Part shown: positions 17,566 through 26,520 of the stretch, in pieces
Numbering within the stretch: the first letter of the stretch is position 1
How the letters are laid out: each line of letters starts with the position of its first letter
Source of the DNA: Aldehydirespirator sp965205155
Lineage (GTDB): Bacteria; Actinomycetota; Acidimicrobiia; Acidimicrobiales; Aldehydirespiratoraceae
Length of the DNA stretch: 64,000 bases
Assembly: GCA_965205155.1 (NCBI GenBank)
Contig: OZ242033.1
Location: forward strand, 310,001-374,000
Direction of reading: 5' to 3'
The notes under the pieces: generated by a model
Told to the model about the DNA's origin: nothing
Databases searched by the model: none
Seen by the model: only the letters and a program-made list of their open reading frames with translations
Position numbers and translations under genes: made by a program

Positions 17566-19437
17566 CTAGTTGAGGCTCATCTCCGACACGAGGTACTCGT
17601 CGTCGAGCCGGGGCTTCCAGTCGAGACGCTCCGTGGCGCCGTAGATCAGGTCCTGCTGAAGCAGGTAGATGGCGTGCGGGTTCTCGTGCAGCCGGGCCCA
17701 CGCCCTCTGGTAGAGGATGTTGCGCAGGTCCTGGTCGGTCGTCGAGCCGGCCATTTCGAACTGCTCGGTCACGTACTCGTCGCACAGCTTGGAGGACGAG
17801 CCGCCGCACACCAGGAAGTTGCGGGTGCGGGCCCCGTCGAACCACTCGTTGGAGTTCCAGCCGTAGCGTATGTCGTAGGCGCCGGGCTGGTCGCCCTTGA
17901 TCCGGCTGCCGGCGCGGAAGCGGGTCCACTCAGTGAGCCGCACCTCAGTGTCGAAGCCGACGTCGTTCAGCATCGTGGCCACCGCCTGGGTCGTCTCCAC
18001 GCCGCGCAGGTACCGGCCGATCGGCGCGTAGATCTCGAGCGGCAAGGGGTTGTCCTCGTTCCATCCGTACGATTCCATGATCTCGCGGGCCTGATCCGGG
18101 TCGTACGGGAACGGGCCGATGTCGGGGTTGTAGCCGAGCATCCCCGGCGACAGGTGCTGGGCGTCGTTGGGCCGCGCGTAGCCCTCGTAGAGCGTCTCGG
18201 CGATCAGCTCCTTGTCCACCGCCAGGTTCATGGCGACGCGGATCTCGGGCGGGGCCAGATCGGGACGCAGGGCGTTGAGCGCGAGGTAGCTGTACTCGGT
18301 GGCGGGCACGCTGAGCGCCTGGGGCACCAGCGGAACCTGCTCGGGCAGGATGTCGAGCACCAGGTCGACCTCACCGGCCCGCAGTGCGGCCAGCGACGTC
18401 TGCTTGTCGGGGATGAACCGCACCGTGAAGGCGTCGATCGACGGCGCCTCGCCCCAGTAGTTCGCGTTCCGCACCGCGGTGATCTGCTGGCCGCGCTCCC
18501 AGGACTCGAACATGTAGGGACCGGTCCCCACCGGGTTCTCACCCACCGTGTCGGCCGTGCCGGGCGCGAAGATGGGGAGCTGCGCGATCTGCAGCGGCAG
18601 CGTGGCGTTGACCCCGTCGGTGTGGATGTCGACGGTGTAGGCATCCACTGCCTCGACGCTGGTGATGCCTCGGATGTACGAGTCTCGCTGGGTCGAGTAG
18701 TCCGGGTCCAGCATGCGGTTAAGGGCGTCCGCCACGGCCTGGGCATTGAGGTCCTGACCGTCGTGGAAGGTCACACCCTCACGCACCGCGAAGCGCCAGG
18801 TGTCGTCGTCCACCACCTCGGGCCAGCTGGTGGCCAGCACCGGTACCAGTGCGGTCGAGGGGTCCCGTCCCAGCAGGGACTCGAACAGGTTGGCGGTCAC
18901 CACCCGCGAGCTGCGGTCGTTGACGGCCTGCGGATCGAGCGTGGAGGGCTCGGTGGTGACGGCGATGGTGACCCTGCCGGGGTCTCCTGTAGGCGCAGCC
19001 ATTTCCTCCTCAGGCGGGGCGGTGGCCTCCGCCAGGGCGGCGGCAGCCTCATCGGCCGCAGTCTCGGCCGCGGCCGCGGCCTCCTGGGCCGCCTCAGCAT
19101 CAGCCAGAGCCGCCTCAGCCTCAGCCTGGGCCGCTTCCAGTGCGGCCTGCGCTTCAGCCTGCTGTTCGGCGCTGGCCGCAGCGGCAGCCGCTTCGGCTTC
19201 GGCCAGGGCCGCCTCGGCGTCGGCGGCGGCAGCAGCAGCCGCTTCGGCTTCGGCCCGGGCGGTGTCAGCGTCCGCGGCGGCCGCGTCGGCCTCGGCCTGG
19301 GCCGCCTCGACGGCGGCCGTGTCGACCACCGGCGCGGCGGGGGCGTCCGCCTCGTCGTCGCCGCAGCCCGCGGCTACCAGCGCTAGCACGAAGAGCGCCG
19401 CGAGCGGCACCCTCAGTTGTTGCCAGATGTGTCTCAT
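17566..19437 (-). CDS. Family 5 (oligopeptide-type) substrate-binding lipoprotein with Ala-rich coiled-coil stalk
   Basis: 623 residues from ATG 19437, chosen because AAAGGAGG lies nine bases upstream. Lipoprotein signal with lipobox VAAGC (Cys25). Residues about 38-145 are a striking Ala/Glu/Asp low-complexity helix (repeats of the AEAEAA type), predicted to be a long coiled coil. The SBP_bac_5 domain starts at VTIAVTTEPSTLDP and includes the family stretch NPVGTGPYMFESWERG. Family 5 proteins bind peptides, opines or glycosides. The stalk is unusual for this family and may carry the domain away from the membrane or join neighbouring proteins. First gene of the transporter set. Confidence 0.93.
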   Translation of the reverse strand: MRHIWQQLRVPLAALFVLALVAAGCGDDEADAPAAPVVDTAAVEAAQAEADAAAADADTARAEAEAAAAAAADAEAALAEAEAAAAAASAEQQAEAQAALEAAQAEAEAALADAEAAQEAAAAAETAADEAAAALAEATAPPEEEMAAPTGDPGRVTIAVTTEPSTLDPQAVNDRSSRVVTANLFESLLGRDPSTALVPVLATSWPEVVDDDTWRFAVREGVTFHDGQDLNAQAVADALNRMLDPDYSTQRDSYIRGITSVEAVDAYTVDIHTDGVNATLPLQIAQLPIFAPGTADTVGENPVGTGPYMFESWERGQQITAVRNANYWGEAPSIDAFTVRFIPDKQTSLAALRAGEVDLVLDILPEQVPLVPQALSVPATEYSYLALNALRPDLAPPEIRVAMNLAVDKELIAETLYEGYARPNDAQHLSPGMLGYNPDIGPFPYDPDQAREIMESYGWNEDNPLPLEIYAPIGRYLRGVETTQAVATMLNDVGFDTEVRLTEWTRFRAGSRIKGDQPGAYDIRYGWNSNEWFDGARTRNFLVCGGSSSKLCDEYVTEQFEMAGSTTDQDLRNILYQRAWARLHENPHAIYLLQQDLIYGATERLDWKPRLDDEYLVSEMSLN

Positions 19438-19538
19438 GTTGTTGTTTCCTCCTTTGGCTCTGTGAATCATCTTCATCAGATCTCTGCCTGCTTCCACTGC
19501 ACGGATTGTTGGCAGGCGTCTCGCGATGCGGCGGGGTC

Positions 19539-19590
19539 ATTCCCGCTCTTGTTCGCTTCGCTCACGGGCCGCTCGGGCCACGGCCTCGCT
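19539..19590. repeat. Dispersed 52-bp repeat, copy 2
   Basis: Second copy of the 52-base element at 9591-9642, with one mismatch (CTTCGCTC for CTGCGCTC). It lies in the 172-base gap between the GlcG-like and binding-protein genes and is followed by the 12-mer CGCTCGGCCTCT at 19629-19640. Confidence 0.8.
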
Positions 19591-19609
19591 CCGCTTCTCG
19601 CAGAATCGT

Positions 19610-20041
19610 TCATGGGTCGCTCCCCAACCGCTCGGCCTCTGGCTTCCACTGGTGGAATTGGTCTGCGGCCGCGGCCGCGATCTCGTGGTCGATCTGGGGC
19701 GAGCCGCCGCCCACGCCGATGGCGCCCACGCACACCTCTCCCTCGAAGAGCGGCACACCGCCGGGGTTGACGGTGACGCCTCCGGGGATGATCTCCACGA
19801 GACTGGTTGGGAACAGGGGCCGATCGGCCCACTGCGCCACTAGATCCTTGGTGGGCTTGGCGAAGGCGGCCGCCAGCCGGGCCTTGCCCATGGCCATGTA
19901 GGGGCCGTGCCAGCGCTTGCCCCGCACGACCACCAGCGGATGGCCGGCGTCGTCGTGCACGGCCACGGTGGCGTTGATGCCCCGTTCGGCCCCGATGGCC
20001 CGGGCCACCTGCACCAGCTCGAGAGCCTGCTCAACGTCCAT
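19610..20041 (-). CDS. GlcG/HbpS-like protein
   Basis: 143 residues from ATG 20041, overlapping the amidohydrolase gene by 11 bases. It follows the family pattern: ALELVQVARAIGAERG, VAVHDDAGHPLVVVRG, MAMGKARLAAAF, GGVTVNPGGVPLFEGEVCVGAIGVGGGSPQIDHEIA. Members are small, often annotated as heme-binding or of unknown role, and frequent in glycolate, aromatic and cobalamin-related operons. Its C-terminus is encoded by the dispersed 12-mer (PEAER). Probable accessory role in the pathway. Confidence 0.85.
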   Translation of the reverse strand: MDVEQALELVQVARAIGAERGINATVAVHDDAGHPLVVVRGKRWHGPYMAMGKARLAAAFAKPTKDLVAQWADRPLFPTSLVEIIPGGVTVNPGGVPLFEGEVCVGAIGVGGGSPQIDHEIAAAAADQFHQWKPEAERLGSDP

Positions 20042-21281
20042 TGTCGCCCTGCCCGTTGCTGCCGGTGCCGTCGTCCCCCCAAGGATCCGACAGCAGGCGC
20101 AGATAGCGGGCCGCATTGCCGGCCATCAGCTTGCGCAGGGCCTCCTCGCCGATCACGGGTCCCCAGGAGATCACGTTGTCGGTGCTGTTCGGGTAGTAGC
20201 ACTCGGGGTGGGGGAAGTCCGACTCGTACATCAGCACGCCGTCGCCGAGGATGTCGATCACCGCCTTGGTCATCTCCGGTCCCTCGTGCTGCTCGATGGC
20301 GCAGAACACCCGGCCCATCTGGACGTACTCGAGCGGCGTGTGCTTCAGGTCGGCGGGCACCGCGCCCTTCACGTAGTCGATCTGGCTGGTGAGCCGGATG
20401 ATCCAGTGGGGCAGCCAGCCGTGGCCGGTCTCCACCGTGGCCACCCGCAGGTTGGGGTACCGGTCCAGCATCCCCGACACCAGCACGTAGGCCATCAGCC
20501 TCTGGGCCCCCCAGACGTGGGCGGCGGTGCGGGCCACAGCCACGTTGCCCCAGATGTCGCGGTAGCCGGGGAAGTAGGGGGCCTCGTAGAAGAAGCTGTG
20601 GTGCATGATGGGCAGGTCGGCCTCGTCCATCGCCTGCCAGATCGGCTCCAGGTCGGGATCGTCGACCGGCAGCCCCTCGGGCAGCACCGGCCACACCGCG
20701 GCCAGCCACTCGTCGCCGGCGTGCTCGCGGATGGTGTCGGCGGCCCACTGCGGATCGGCGCCCGGCGCGAGCAGCAGCCCCTTCAGGCGGCGGGGGTCGG
20801 CCGAGCAGTAGTCGGCCATGTAGCGGTGGTAGGAGCGGTACATGGCCTTGGCCAGGCTCAGGTCCAGTGCGGTGCTTCCCGGCGCCCAGGTGCCGGGAAT
20901 GATGAAGTTGATGTCCACCCCCTCCACGTCCATGTTGGCCAGGCGGCCCTCGGAGTTGGTGTGCTGGATGCCGTCGGCGATCGGCTTGACGGCCAGGTTC
21001 TGGACCCGGCCCTCGAGCGCGCCCTTGGCCCCCGCGCCGCGGGTGTCGACGGAAGCGTCGGGCTTGTGACCGGCCACCCGGCTGTAGGGCTGGGGGTTGA
21101 CTCGCACCACGCCGTAGGGATGGGTGGGATGGCCCCGGCCCGCCGTCGGTTTCGTCACCCGGATGTAGGGGGTGAGCTCGTCGGCGCGGTCCTTCAGCTC
21201 GCGGTCGCCGTAGTCTACGAGCACTTCGACCGATGGGGTGACGTGGGTGTCGGCGTCGATCACCCGGTATCCCTGTCTCAT
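20031..21281 (-). CDS. Amidohydrolase-2 family (ACMSD-like) protein
   Basis: 416 residues; the ATG overlaps the regulator stop by ATGA. TIM-barrel metal site: VIDADTHVTP at the N-terminus, IMHHSFFYEAPYF in the middle, ETGHGWLPHW, and YESDFPHPECYYP with the catalytic Asp near residue 355. The family includes decarboxylases and hydrolases of aromatic acids. Next to UbiD-like and HpaB-like enzymes it probably acts on a ring-derived acid or amide. Large for the family because of a long loop at residues 35-85. Confidence 0.88.
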   Translation of the reverse strand: MRQGYRVIDADTHVTPSVEVLVDYGDRELKDRADELTPYIRVTKPTAGRGHPTHPYGVVRVNPQPYSRVAGHKPDASVDTRGAGAKGALEGRVQNLAVKPIADGIQHTNSEGRLANMDVEGVDINFIIPGTWAPGSTALDLSLAKAMYRSYHRYMADYCSADPRRLKGLLLAPGADPQWAADTIREHAGDEWLAAVWPVLPEGLPVDDPDLEPIWQAMDEADLPIMHHSFFYEAPYFPGYRDIWGNVAVARTAAHVWGAQRLMAYVLVSGMLDRYPNLRVATVETGHGWLPHWIIRLTSQIDYVKGAVPADLKHTPLEYVQMGRVFCAIEQHEGPEMTKAVIDILGDGVLMYESDFPHPECYYPNSTDNVISWGPVIGEEALRKLMAGNAARYLRLLSDPWGDDGTGSNGQGDNGR

Positions 21282-22093
21282 GGCTTCCTTTCTGTCTCCT
21301 CTGCGGGGGACGACGTGGGGGACGGTTCCGGCGGCGGATCCTCGCCCGCACCGAACGTCTCGTGCATCACGACGGGCGTGTCGTGGGCCCCGTCCAGGGT
21401 CGCCTGCATCACCGCCAGAAGGCTCTGCTCAACCTGCTGAAGATGGCGGCGCATCTGCTCCCGGGCCAGGTCGGCGTCCGGGCGAGCGATGGCGTCGTAG
21501 ATCTGCAAGTGGCCCTCGTACCCCGAGCCCACCCGGAGGCGCTGCTCGGGGGCGCGGGTGAACACCCGCCAGAAGGCGGGCTTGCGGAAGAAGAGCCCGA
21601 TACCCGCCTCGTAGAGCTCGGCCAGGACGGTGTTGTGGGACGCCCGCACCACCGCGCAATGGAAGCTGCGATCGGCGGTGTGGTACTGGGCTTCGTCCTG
21701 GGTGTCCATCCGCCCGAGGCATCCGGCGATCTCCGCGAGGTCGTCGGCGGTGCGGTTGTCGGCGGCCAGGCCGGCCGCGTGGATCTCCAGCAGCTTGCGC
21801 ACGTCGAACACCTGCTGGACCGAAGCGTCGGAGGCCCGGGCCGCGAGGTCCAGCATCCGGGGGCTGATGTCGGTGGGGTGCTGCACGATCAGCCGGCCCG
21901 ACTCGCGGGTCAGGAACCCGGACGACACCAGGCCCTGGAGCGCCTCGCGCACCGTGGTGCGGCCCACGCCGAACACCTCTCGCAGCTCCCGCTCCGACGG
22001 CATCACCGCGCCCGGAGCCAGGCGACCCGACAGCATCTGACGCTTGAGCTGCTCCTGCAGCCGGTCGGCGAGCGTCTCGCGGCTGAGCTTCAC
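21278..22093 (-). CDS. FadR-subfamily GntR transcriptional regulator
   Basis: 271 residues from the GTG at 22093, which has GGAGG nine bases upstream and overlaps the UbiD stop as GTGA. The frame continues far upstream in another gene's shadow. Winged HTH: LADRLQEQLKRQMLSGRLAPGAVMPSERELREVFGVGRTTVREALQGLVSSGFL. The FCD domain has D-x4-H style ligands: VFDVRKLLEIHAAGL and HTADRSFHCAVVRASHN, then EGHLQIYDAI. It probably controls this operon by binding a pathway acid. A matching palindrome lies at 25061-25077. Confidence 0.93.
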   Translation of the reverse strand: MKLSRETLADRLQEQLKRQMLSGRLAPGAVMPSERELREVFGVGRTTVREALQGLVSSGFLTRESGRLIVQHPTDISPRMLDLAARASDASVQQVFDVRKLLEIHAAGLAADNRTADDLAEIAGCLGRMDTQDEAQYHTADRSFHCAVVRASHNTVLAELYEAGIGLFFRKPAFWRVFTRAPEQRLRVGSGYEGHLQIYDAIARPDADLAREQMRRHLQQVEQSLLAVMQATLDGAHDTPVVMHETFGAGEDPPPEPSPTSSPAEETERKP

Positions 22094-23523
22094 GCGCGTT
22101 TCCCTCCTAGCCAGCTCAACACCGTCGTACCGGAGTAGGCCGCGTCGAGCTGGGTGCCGGACCCAGGAGGCGCCGCGAACGAGATGCGCTCGAAGTCGGC
22201 GCGGCTCTCGTAGGGCACCGACGCGTCCAGGATGGCCTTCGTGCCCACCCCGGCCTGCGACGTGCGGACGTACTCGTGGCCCCGCATCCCGGGCATGATC
22301 ACGAGGTCGGCCGCGGCGTCGAAGCGGGTGGCCAGCGCGTAGGCGACGTCGTCGGGATCGTGCAGATCGATGTCGTCGTCGACCAGCACGATCATGTTGA
22401 GGTCCTTGAGCGCCCCGAAGGCGGCCAGCGCGGCGTTGCGACCCATCCCGTTGTCGCGCTCGGACCGCTTGGACAGAGCCATCACCAGATGGAACCGGTG
22501 GAGTCCCCCCGGGGGCATGCACACGTCACTGACGATCGGAGTCACCGGCCGGACCGCCTCCAGCGCGGCCACCTCCAGCACGTGCTTGCGCAGCACGATC
22601 GTCTCGCGACCGGCGCCGTTGATGGCGTGGTAGACGGGCTCGTGACGGCTGGTCAACGCGGTCACGTGCATCGTCGGGGCCGGTCCGGCCGGCGAGGCAT
22701 ACCCCACGAACTCGCCGAAGGGACCTTCCGTCACCGTCTCGCCGGCCCGGATGACCCCTTCCAGCACGATCTCGGTGTCGGCGGGAACCTCAACGTCCTG
22801 TGACACTCCAGGCGCCACCGGCAGGGGCGCCCCGCGGCAGCCGCCGGCGGCGCACAGCTCGTCGCGGCTCTCGGGCATGAGCGCCCCCATGGTGGAGGCG
22901 GCGTAGATCAGGGCCACGTCGGTGCCGATGCAGACGGCCACCGGCAGGTCCTGACCCATCTCGGCCGCGTGGTCGAGGGCCCGTCCGAGGTGGCGTCCGT
23001 GGTCGATCTTCACCGCCACCCGGTCGGGCCCGGTCAGCTGGAGCCGGTGGAAGGACGCGTTGCGCACCCCGGTCAGGGGGTCCCGCACGAGGAGGACGCC
23101 GGCGGTGACGAAGCGCCCGCCGTCGCCGGGGGCGTGCTTGAGCACGGGAAGCTGCGCACCGAGGTCGATCTCGCCGGAACGCCACACCTGCTGCTGGGCG
23201 GGCGGGTCACTCACCGGTTCGGGTTCGATGTCGGTGTGGATGCCCCTCCGCAGCGCGGCCCGCAGCCGGTGAACGTCGAGGCCCATGGCGGCCTCCGACG
23301 ACTCCGGGGTGGCGAACACGTTGCCGATCACGGGGATCTGGTGGTCCTTGACCGTCTCGAAGAGCAGGGTGGCCCCGGCGTCGTGGTGCTTCATGATGGC
23401 CGCGACCTCGAGGTCGAAGTCGACGGTGCGCGACACCCTGGCCAGCAGTCCGGCCTGGTCCAGGCGGCGCAGCGCGGTGCGGAATCCGGTGTCGAGCACG
23501 CCGATGGGCCCGGGTGCGGTCAC
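22090..23523 (-). CDS. UbiD-family (prenylated-FMN) decarboxylase-like protein
   Basis: 477 residues from the GTG at 23523 (GTGA overlap with the HpaB-like stop). UbiD fold features include RNASFHRLQLTGPDRVAVKIDHGRHLG, APLPVAPGVSQDVEVPADTEIVLEG, TVTEGPFGEFVGYASP and DDDIDLHDPDDVAYALATRF. Family members reversibly decarboxylate aromatic or unsaturated acids using prenylated FMN made by UbiX; no ubiX gene is in the window. It probably works with the monooxygenase on a phenolic acid. The catalytic Arg/Glu triad was not verified by eye. Confidence 0.88.
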   Translation of the reverse strand: MTAPGPIGVLDTGFRTALRRLDQAGLLARVSRTVDFDLEVAAIMKHHDAGATLLFETVKDHQIPVIGNVFATPESSEAAMGLDVHRLRAALRRGIHTDIEPEPVSDPPAQQQVWRSGEIDLGAQLPVLKHAPGDGGRFVTAGVLLVRDPLTGVRNASFHRLQLTGPDRVAVKIDHGRHLGRALDHAAEMGQDLPVAVCIGTDVALIYAASTMGALMPESRDELCAAGGCRGAPLPVAPGVSQDVEVPADTEIVLEGVIRAGETVTEGPFGEFVGYASPAGPAPTMHVTALTSRHEPVYHAINGAGRETIVLRKHVLEVAALEAVRPVTPIVSDVCMPPGGLHRFHLVMALSKRSERDNGMGRNAALAAFGALKDLNMIVLVDDDIDLHDPDDVAYALATRFDAAADLVIMPGMRGHEYVRTSQAGVGTKAILDASVPYESRADFERISFAAPPGSGTQLDAAYSGTTVLSWLGGKRA

Positions 23524-25007
23524 GGGCCGTCGCCTGCCCGCTCGGCCTCTGGTCGGTGGGGGCCGGGCGTCTCGGCCAGGCAGCGCAGCACCATGGAGCG
23601 GGCCCGCTCCCAGTCGTAGTTGCGGTACAGGCGGCCCTGGACCACCGACCCCGATCCGGCGTAGAACATCTCGTACTGGAAGTGTCGGCTGGCGAACTCC
23701 GATCCGATGGCGTCCCACACCAGCTTCAGCAGCGCCACCCGATGCTCGGCGTCCACCTCCGGCCAGCGCACGAACCGCTCGAGGTCGGCCCGGGTCACCG
23801 GGTCGTCCCAGGCGCTCACCGACGACGGCACCTGGATCGTGGTCCCGCCGGTCATCTCCCGCAGGGCGTAGGTGACGTCCCGGTACAGCGCGGGCTGCAG
23901 CGTCATGGCCGCGTACAGCATCTCGGGATCGGGCCGGGCCACGCCGTTGCCGTCGATCGTGGCGTTGTACTCCCCCGCCAGCACCATCCCGTAGGGGACC
24001 GATGCGTCGGCGGCCACCCGGGCCAGCGCCAGCTGGAAGTTCCGGTCGGCGGCCTGGCCCGACCATTCGGCCAGCTGCGACGCCAGCCCGGCCAGGAACC
24101 TCATCTTCACCGCATAGCGGATCTGAGCCTGGGTGTTGCCCAGGACGTGGGCGGGAGTGCGGTTGAACTGGGCGAAGGTGATGTCCCGGTCGCGGTCGAC
24201 GAACACGTGCTCGGGGGGCACGTCCACGTCGTCGAAGACCACCAGCGCGTCGGTCTCGTCGTAGACGGCCGACAGCGGGTAGTCGCCCGCGGCAGTGACG
24301 TCGCGGCCGTAGGGCCGGCGGGGGTAGATGCGCAGCCGGGGGTGGTTCACCGGGATGGCAACCGACAGTCCGTAGTCGTCGGCGCCGGGGGGCAGGGGCT
24401 GGATGGAGCTGACGAACAGGTAGTCCGACATCAGCGTGCCGGTCCCGAGCATCTGCGCGCCCCTCACCACCACGCCGTCGTCGCTGGAGCGGGCGATCGA
24501 GGCGTAGAGATTGGGCTCGTACTGCTCGTGGGGGCCCCTCGACCGGTCGATCTGGGGGTGGATGATGGTGTAGGTGACGTAGAGGTCCTCGTCCCGGGCC
24601 CGCTCGTAGAAGCGCTGCACGTTCTCGGCGTAGCGGTCGCCCGCCTTGGCGAAGGTGTCGAGGGAGCCCGAGAAGCCGGCGAAGAACGAGGCCACATGGT
24701 CGGGGGACCGGCCCAGATAGCCGAAGCTCAGCTCCGACCAGGCCTCGATGGCCAGCCGGCGGCGGCGCAGGTCCTCGACCGAGCGGGGCACCAGCCAGCT
24801 GAGGTTCACAGGTTGACCACTGGTCGGCGACTCGTACGTCATGACCTCCCGGTTGGCGGGATCGGACGAGAAGTCGTAGAGCCGGGCCACGCTGCGCACG
24901 CCGGCGGCGAAGGCCGGGTGGGTGGTCACGTCTTCGACGTGCTCGCCGTCGAGGATCACGTTGCGCCCGTCCCGCAGCGACTGGACGTAGCGATCACCTG
25001 TGCGCAT
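23520..25007 (-). CDS. HpaB-type flavin-dependent aromatic monooxygenase, oxygenase component
   Basis: 495 residues, first gene of the 15-gene operon. It resembles 4-hydroxyphenylacetate 3-monooxygenase large subunit: N-terminus TGDRYVQSLRDGRNVILDGEHVEDVTTHPAF, middle YVTYTIIHPQIDRSRG, FDDVDVPPEHVF, C-terminus RHFQYEMFYAGSGSVVQGRLYRNYDWERA. These enzymes take FADH2 from a separate reductase and hydroxylate phenols. A flavin reductase gene lies at 28499-28996. The true substrate is unknown; the neighbours suggest an aromatic compound that reaches the cell by the peptide-type importer. Confidence 0.9.
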   Translation of the reverse strand: MRTGDRYVQSLRDGRNVILDGEHVEDVTTHPAFAAGVRSVARLYDFSSDPANREVMTYESPTSGQPVNLSWLVPRSVEDLRRRRLAIEAWSELSFGYLGRSPDHVASFFAGFSGSLDTFAKAGDRYAENVQRFYERARDEDLYVTYTIIHPQIDRSRGPHEQYEPNLYASIARSSDDGVVVRGAQMLGTGTLMSDYLFVSSIQPLPPGADDYGLSVAIPVNHPRLRIYPRRPYGRDVTAAGDYPLSAVYDETDALVVFDDVDVPPEHVFVDRDRDITFAQFNRTPAHVLGNTQAQIRYAVKMRFLAGLASQLAEWSGQAADRNFQLALARVAADASVPYGMVLAGEYNATIDGNGVARPDPEMLYAAMTLQPALYRDVTYALREMTGGTTIQVPSSVSAWDDPVTRADLERFVRWPEVDAEHRVALLKLVWDAIGSEFASRHFQYEMFYAGSGSVVQGRLYRNYDWERARSMVLRCLAETPGPHRPEAERAGDGP

Positions 25008-25060
25008 TCATCCTCCAAGAGAGCGCGAGGGCGGCCCGGCACGAGGCCTGCCTTCGTGGC

Positions 25061-25077
25061 AGATTGTCTGACAACCT
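25061..25077. promoter_or_regulatory. Palindromic FadR/GntR-type operator
   Basis: TTGTCTGACAA (25064-25074) is a perfect palindrome about a central base, extended to a 17-base near-palindrome with one mismatched pair. FadR-subfamily regulators bind TNGTNNNACNA sites, which this matches exactly. It lies between the divergent HpaB-like gene (start 25007) and MFS gene (start 25112), so the regulator at 21278-22093 could control both. Confidence 0.72.
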
Positions 25078-25111
25078 GCCTGCGCTGTCAAACTGTCGGT
25101 GTGAGGATCGC

Positions 25112-26344
25112 GTGAAGCTTGCGCTGGGCCGGCTGGCCGGCACGCTGAGCAACCCCAACTTCCGCCGCTACGCCGGAGCCCAGTTCCTGCACGGCGCGGG
25201 GATGTGGGCCCACCACCTGGCCGAGGTGTGGCTGGTGTACGAGATCACCGGCAGCGCCTTCGCGGTGGGGCTCACCGTCGCGGTCCGGTCGGGCTCGGCC
25301 GTCGTCCTCGCGCCGGTGGCGGGGACTCTGGCCGACCGGATGGACCGGCGCCGGCTGCTGGCCTCCACCCAGGCCTCGAAGGCCGTGGTGGCCGGCACGC
25401 TGGCACTCCTCGCGCTGGCGATGGGAAGGGACCTGCCGCTGGCGGTGCTGTTCGGAGCGGTCGCGGTGCTGGGTGTGATCGGCGCCATCGACACTCCGCT
25501 GCGGCGGGCCTTCGTGCGCGATGTCGTCATGGCCGACCGGATCGACAGGGCGGCCCGGCTGCACACCTCGGTGATGTCGGTGGGCCGGTTCCTCGGAAGC
25601 GGCGCGGCCTGGCTCCTCCTGAGCCTGTCCGCTTCATGGGCCTGCTTCGCAGTGAACGGCGCGACCTCGCTGCTCGCCGCCACTCTGGTGCTCCGGGTGG
25701 TGCCCACCACCGCTACCACCTCGGCCGACGCCCGAGCGGCCGGGGGGCGGGTGCTCGGCTATTTGCTGCGCACCCCGGCGGTGACCATACCCATGGCCCT
25801 GCTGTGCTCGTTCACCCTGTTCGGCTGGAACCTGGCCGTGCTGCTTCCGGTCGTCGCCGACAAGCAGCTGTCAAGCGAGGGAGGCACATTCGCGGTCCTG
25901 GCCCTGGCCATGGCCATCGGCAGCCTGATCGGCTCGGTGATGATGGCCGCGTCCAAACTCGAGGGGCCGCGCAGCCTGGCCCTCCTGCTGGCTGTGTTCA
26001 GCGCGACCCTGGTCTCGCTGTCTGCCGTGAACTTCCTCGTGGCCGGGATAGCGGCCATCTTCGTCGTGGGCACGTTCGGCGGCGGGTTCCTGAGCCTGTC
26101 CAACGGATCGGTGCAGACCGCAGCCGATCCCCGTCTGCAGGGACGGGTGTCCGCGGCGTACGGGGTCGTCTTCGTGGGGGCCCGCGCCGTCGGCGGCCCG
26201 ATCCTGGGATGGATGGCGGACGACTTCGGCAGCCGGGTCGCCTTGATCACAGTGGGGATCTTCACCGCCGCCTGCGCCCTGCTCGGCCTCGCGGCCGTCG
26301 CCCGGACCCGCTTGAGCGGTTCCAGCCAACTCAGTGGCGCTTGA
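25112..26344 (+). CDS. MFS transporter (enterobactin exporter-like/DHA3-type)
   Basis: 410 residues from the GTG at 25112, with GAGG seven bases upstream; a TTG at 25064 in the same frame lies inside the operator and is rejected. About 12 hydrophobic helices; loop motif DRMDRRRLLASTQASKAV is the MFS A motif region, and NPNFRRYAGAQFL is typical of the DHA3/MFS_3 group. Divergent from the catabolic operon across the shared palindrome, it may export a toxic intermediate or import the substrate. Confidence 0.88.
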   Translation: MKLALGRLAGTLSNPNFRRYAGAQFLHGAGMWAHHLAEVWLVYEITGSAFAVGLTVAVRSGSAVVLAPVAGTLADRMDRRRLLASTQASKAVVAGTLALLALAMGRDLPLAVLFGAVAVLGVIGAIDTPLRRAFVRDVVMADRIDRAARLHTSVMSVGRFLGSGAAWLLLSLSASWACFAVNGATSLLAATLVLRVVPTTATTSADARAAGGRVLGYLLRTPAVTIPMALLCSFTLFGWNLAVLLPVVADKQLSSEGGTFAVLALAMAIGSLIGSVMMAASKLEGPRSLALLLAVFSATLVSLSAVNFLVAGIAAIFVVGTFGGGFLSLSNGSVQTAADPRLQGRVSAAYGVVFVGARAVGGPILGWMADDFGSRVALITVGIFTAACALLGLAAVARTRLSGSSQLSGA

Positions 26345-26391
26345 CTCCAAGCGGTTGGACGGTCGCGCGCACAACACGCCTTCAAGCGGTG

Positions 26392-26520
26392 TCAAGCAGC
26401 AATGGGCTGGTACTCGGGTCCTGTCAGAGGCTCGTAGCCGTCGGGCCACGGTGCCCGAAGCCGGCACAGCAGCCGCATGTGTGGCGGCGATGTTTCGGGA
26501 TTGATGTGCTCGGCGGTCAC
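26392..26520 (-). CDS. Small ORF overlapping HipA-like gene
   Basis: 42 residues starting from a GTG at 26520 that overlaps the stop of the HipA-like frame as GTGA, and ending at 26392. The product is Pro-rich (INPETSPPHMRLLCRLRAP is part of it) and resembles nothing I know. The stop-start overlap is the only support; it may instead be the frameshifted tail of the HipA-like gene. Confidence 0.35.
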   Translation of the reverse strand: MTAEHINPETSPPHMRLLCRLRAPWPDGYEPLTGPEYQPIAA

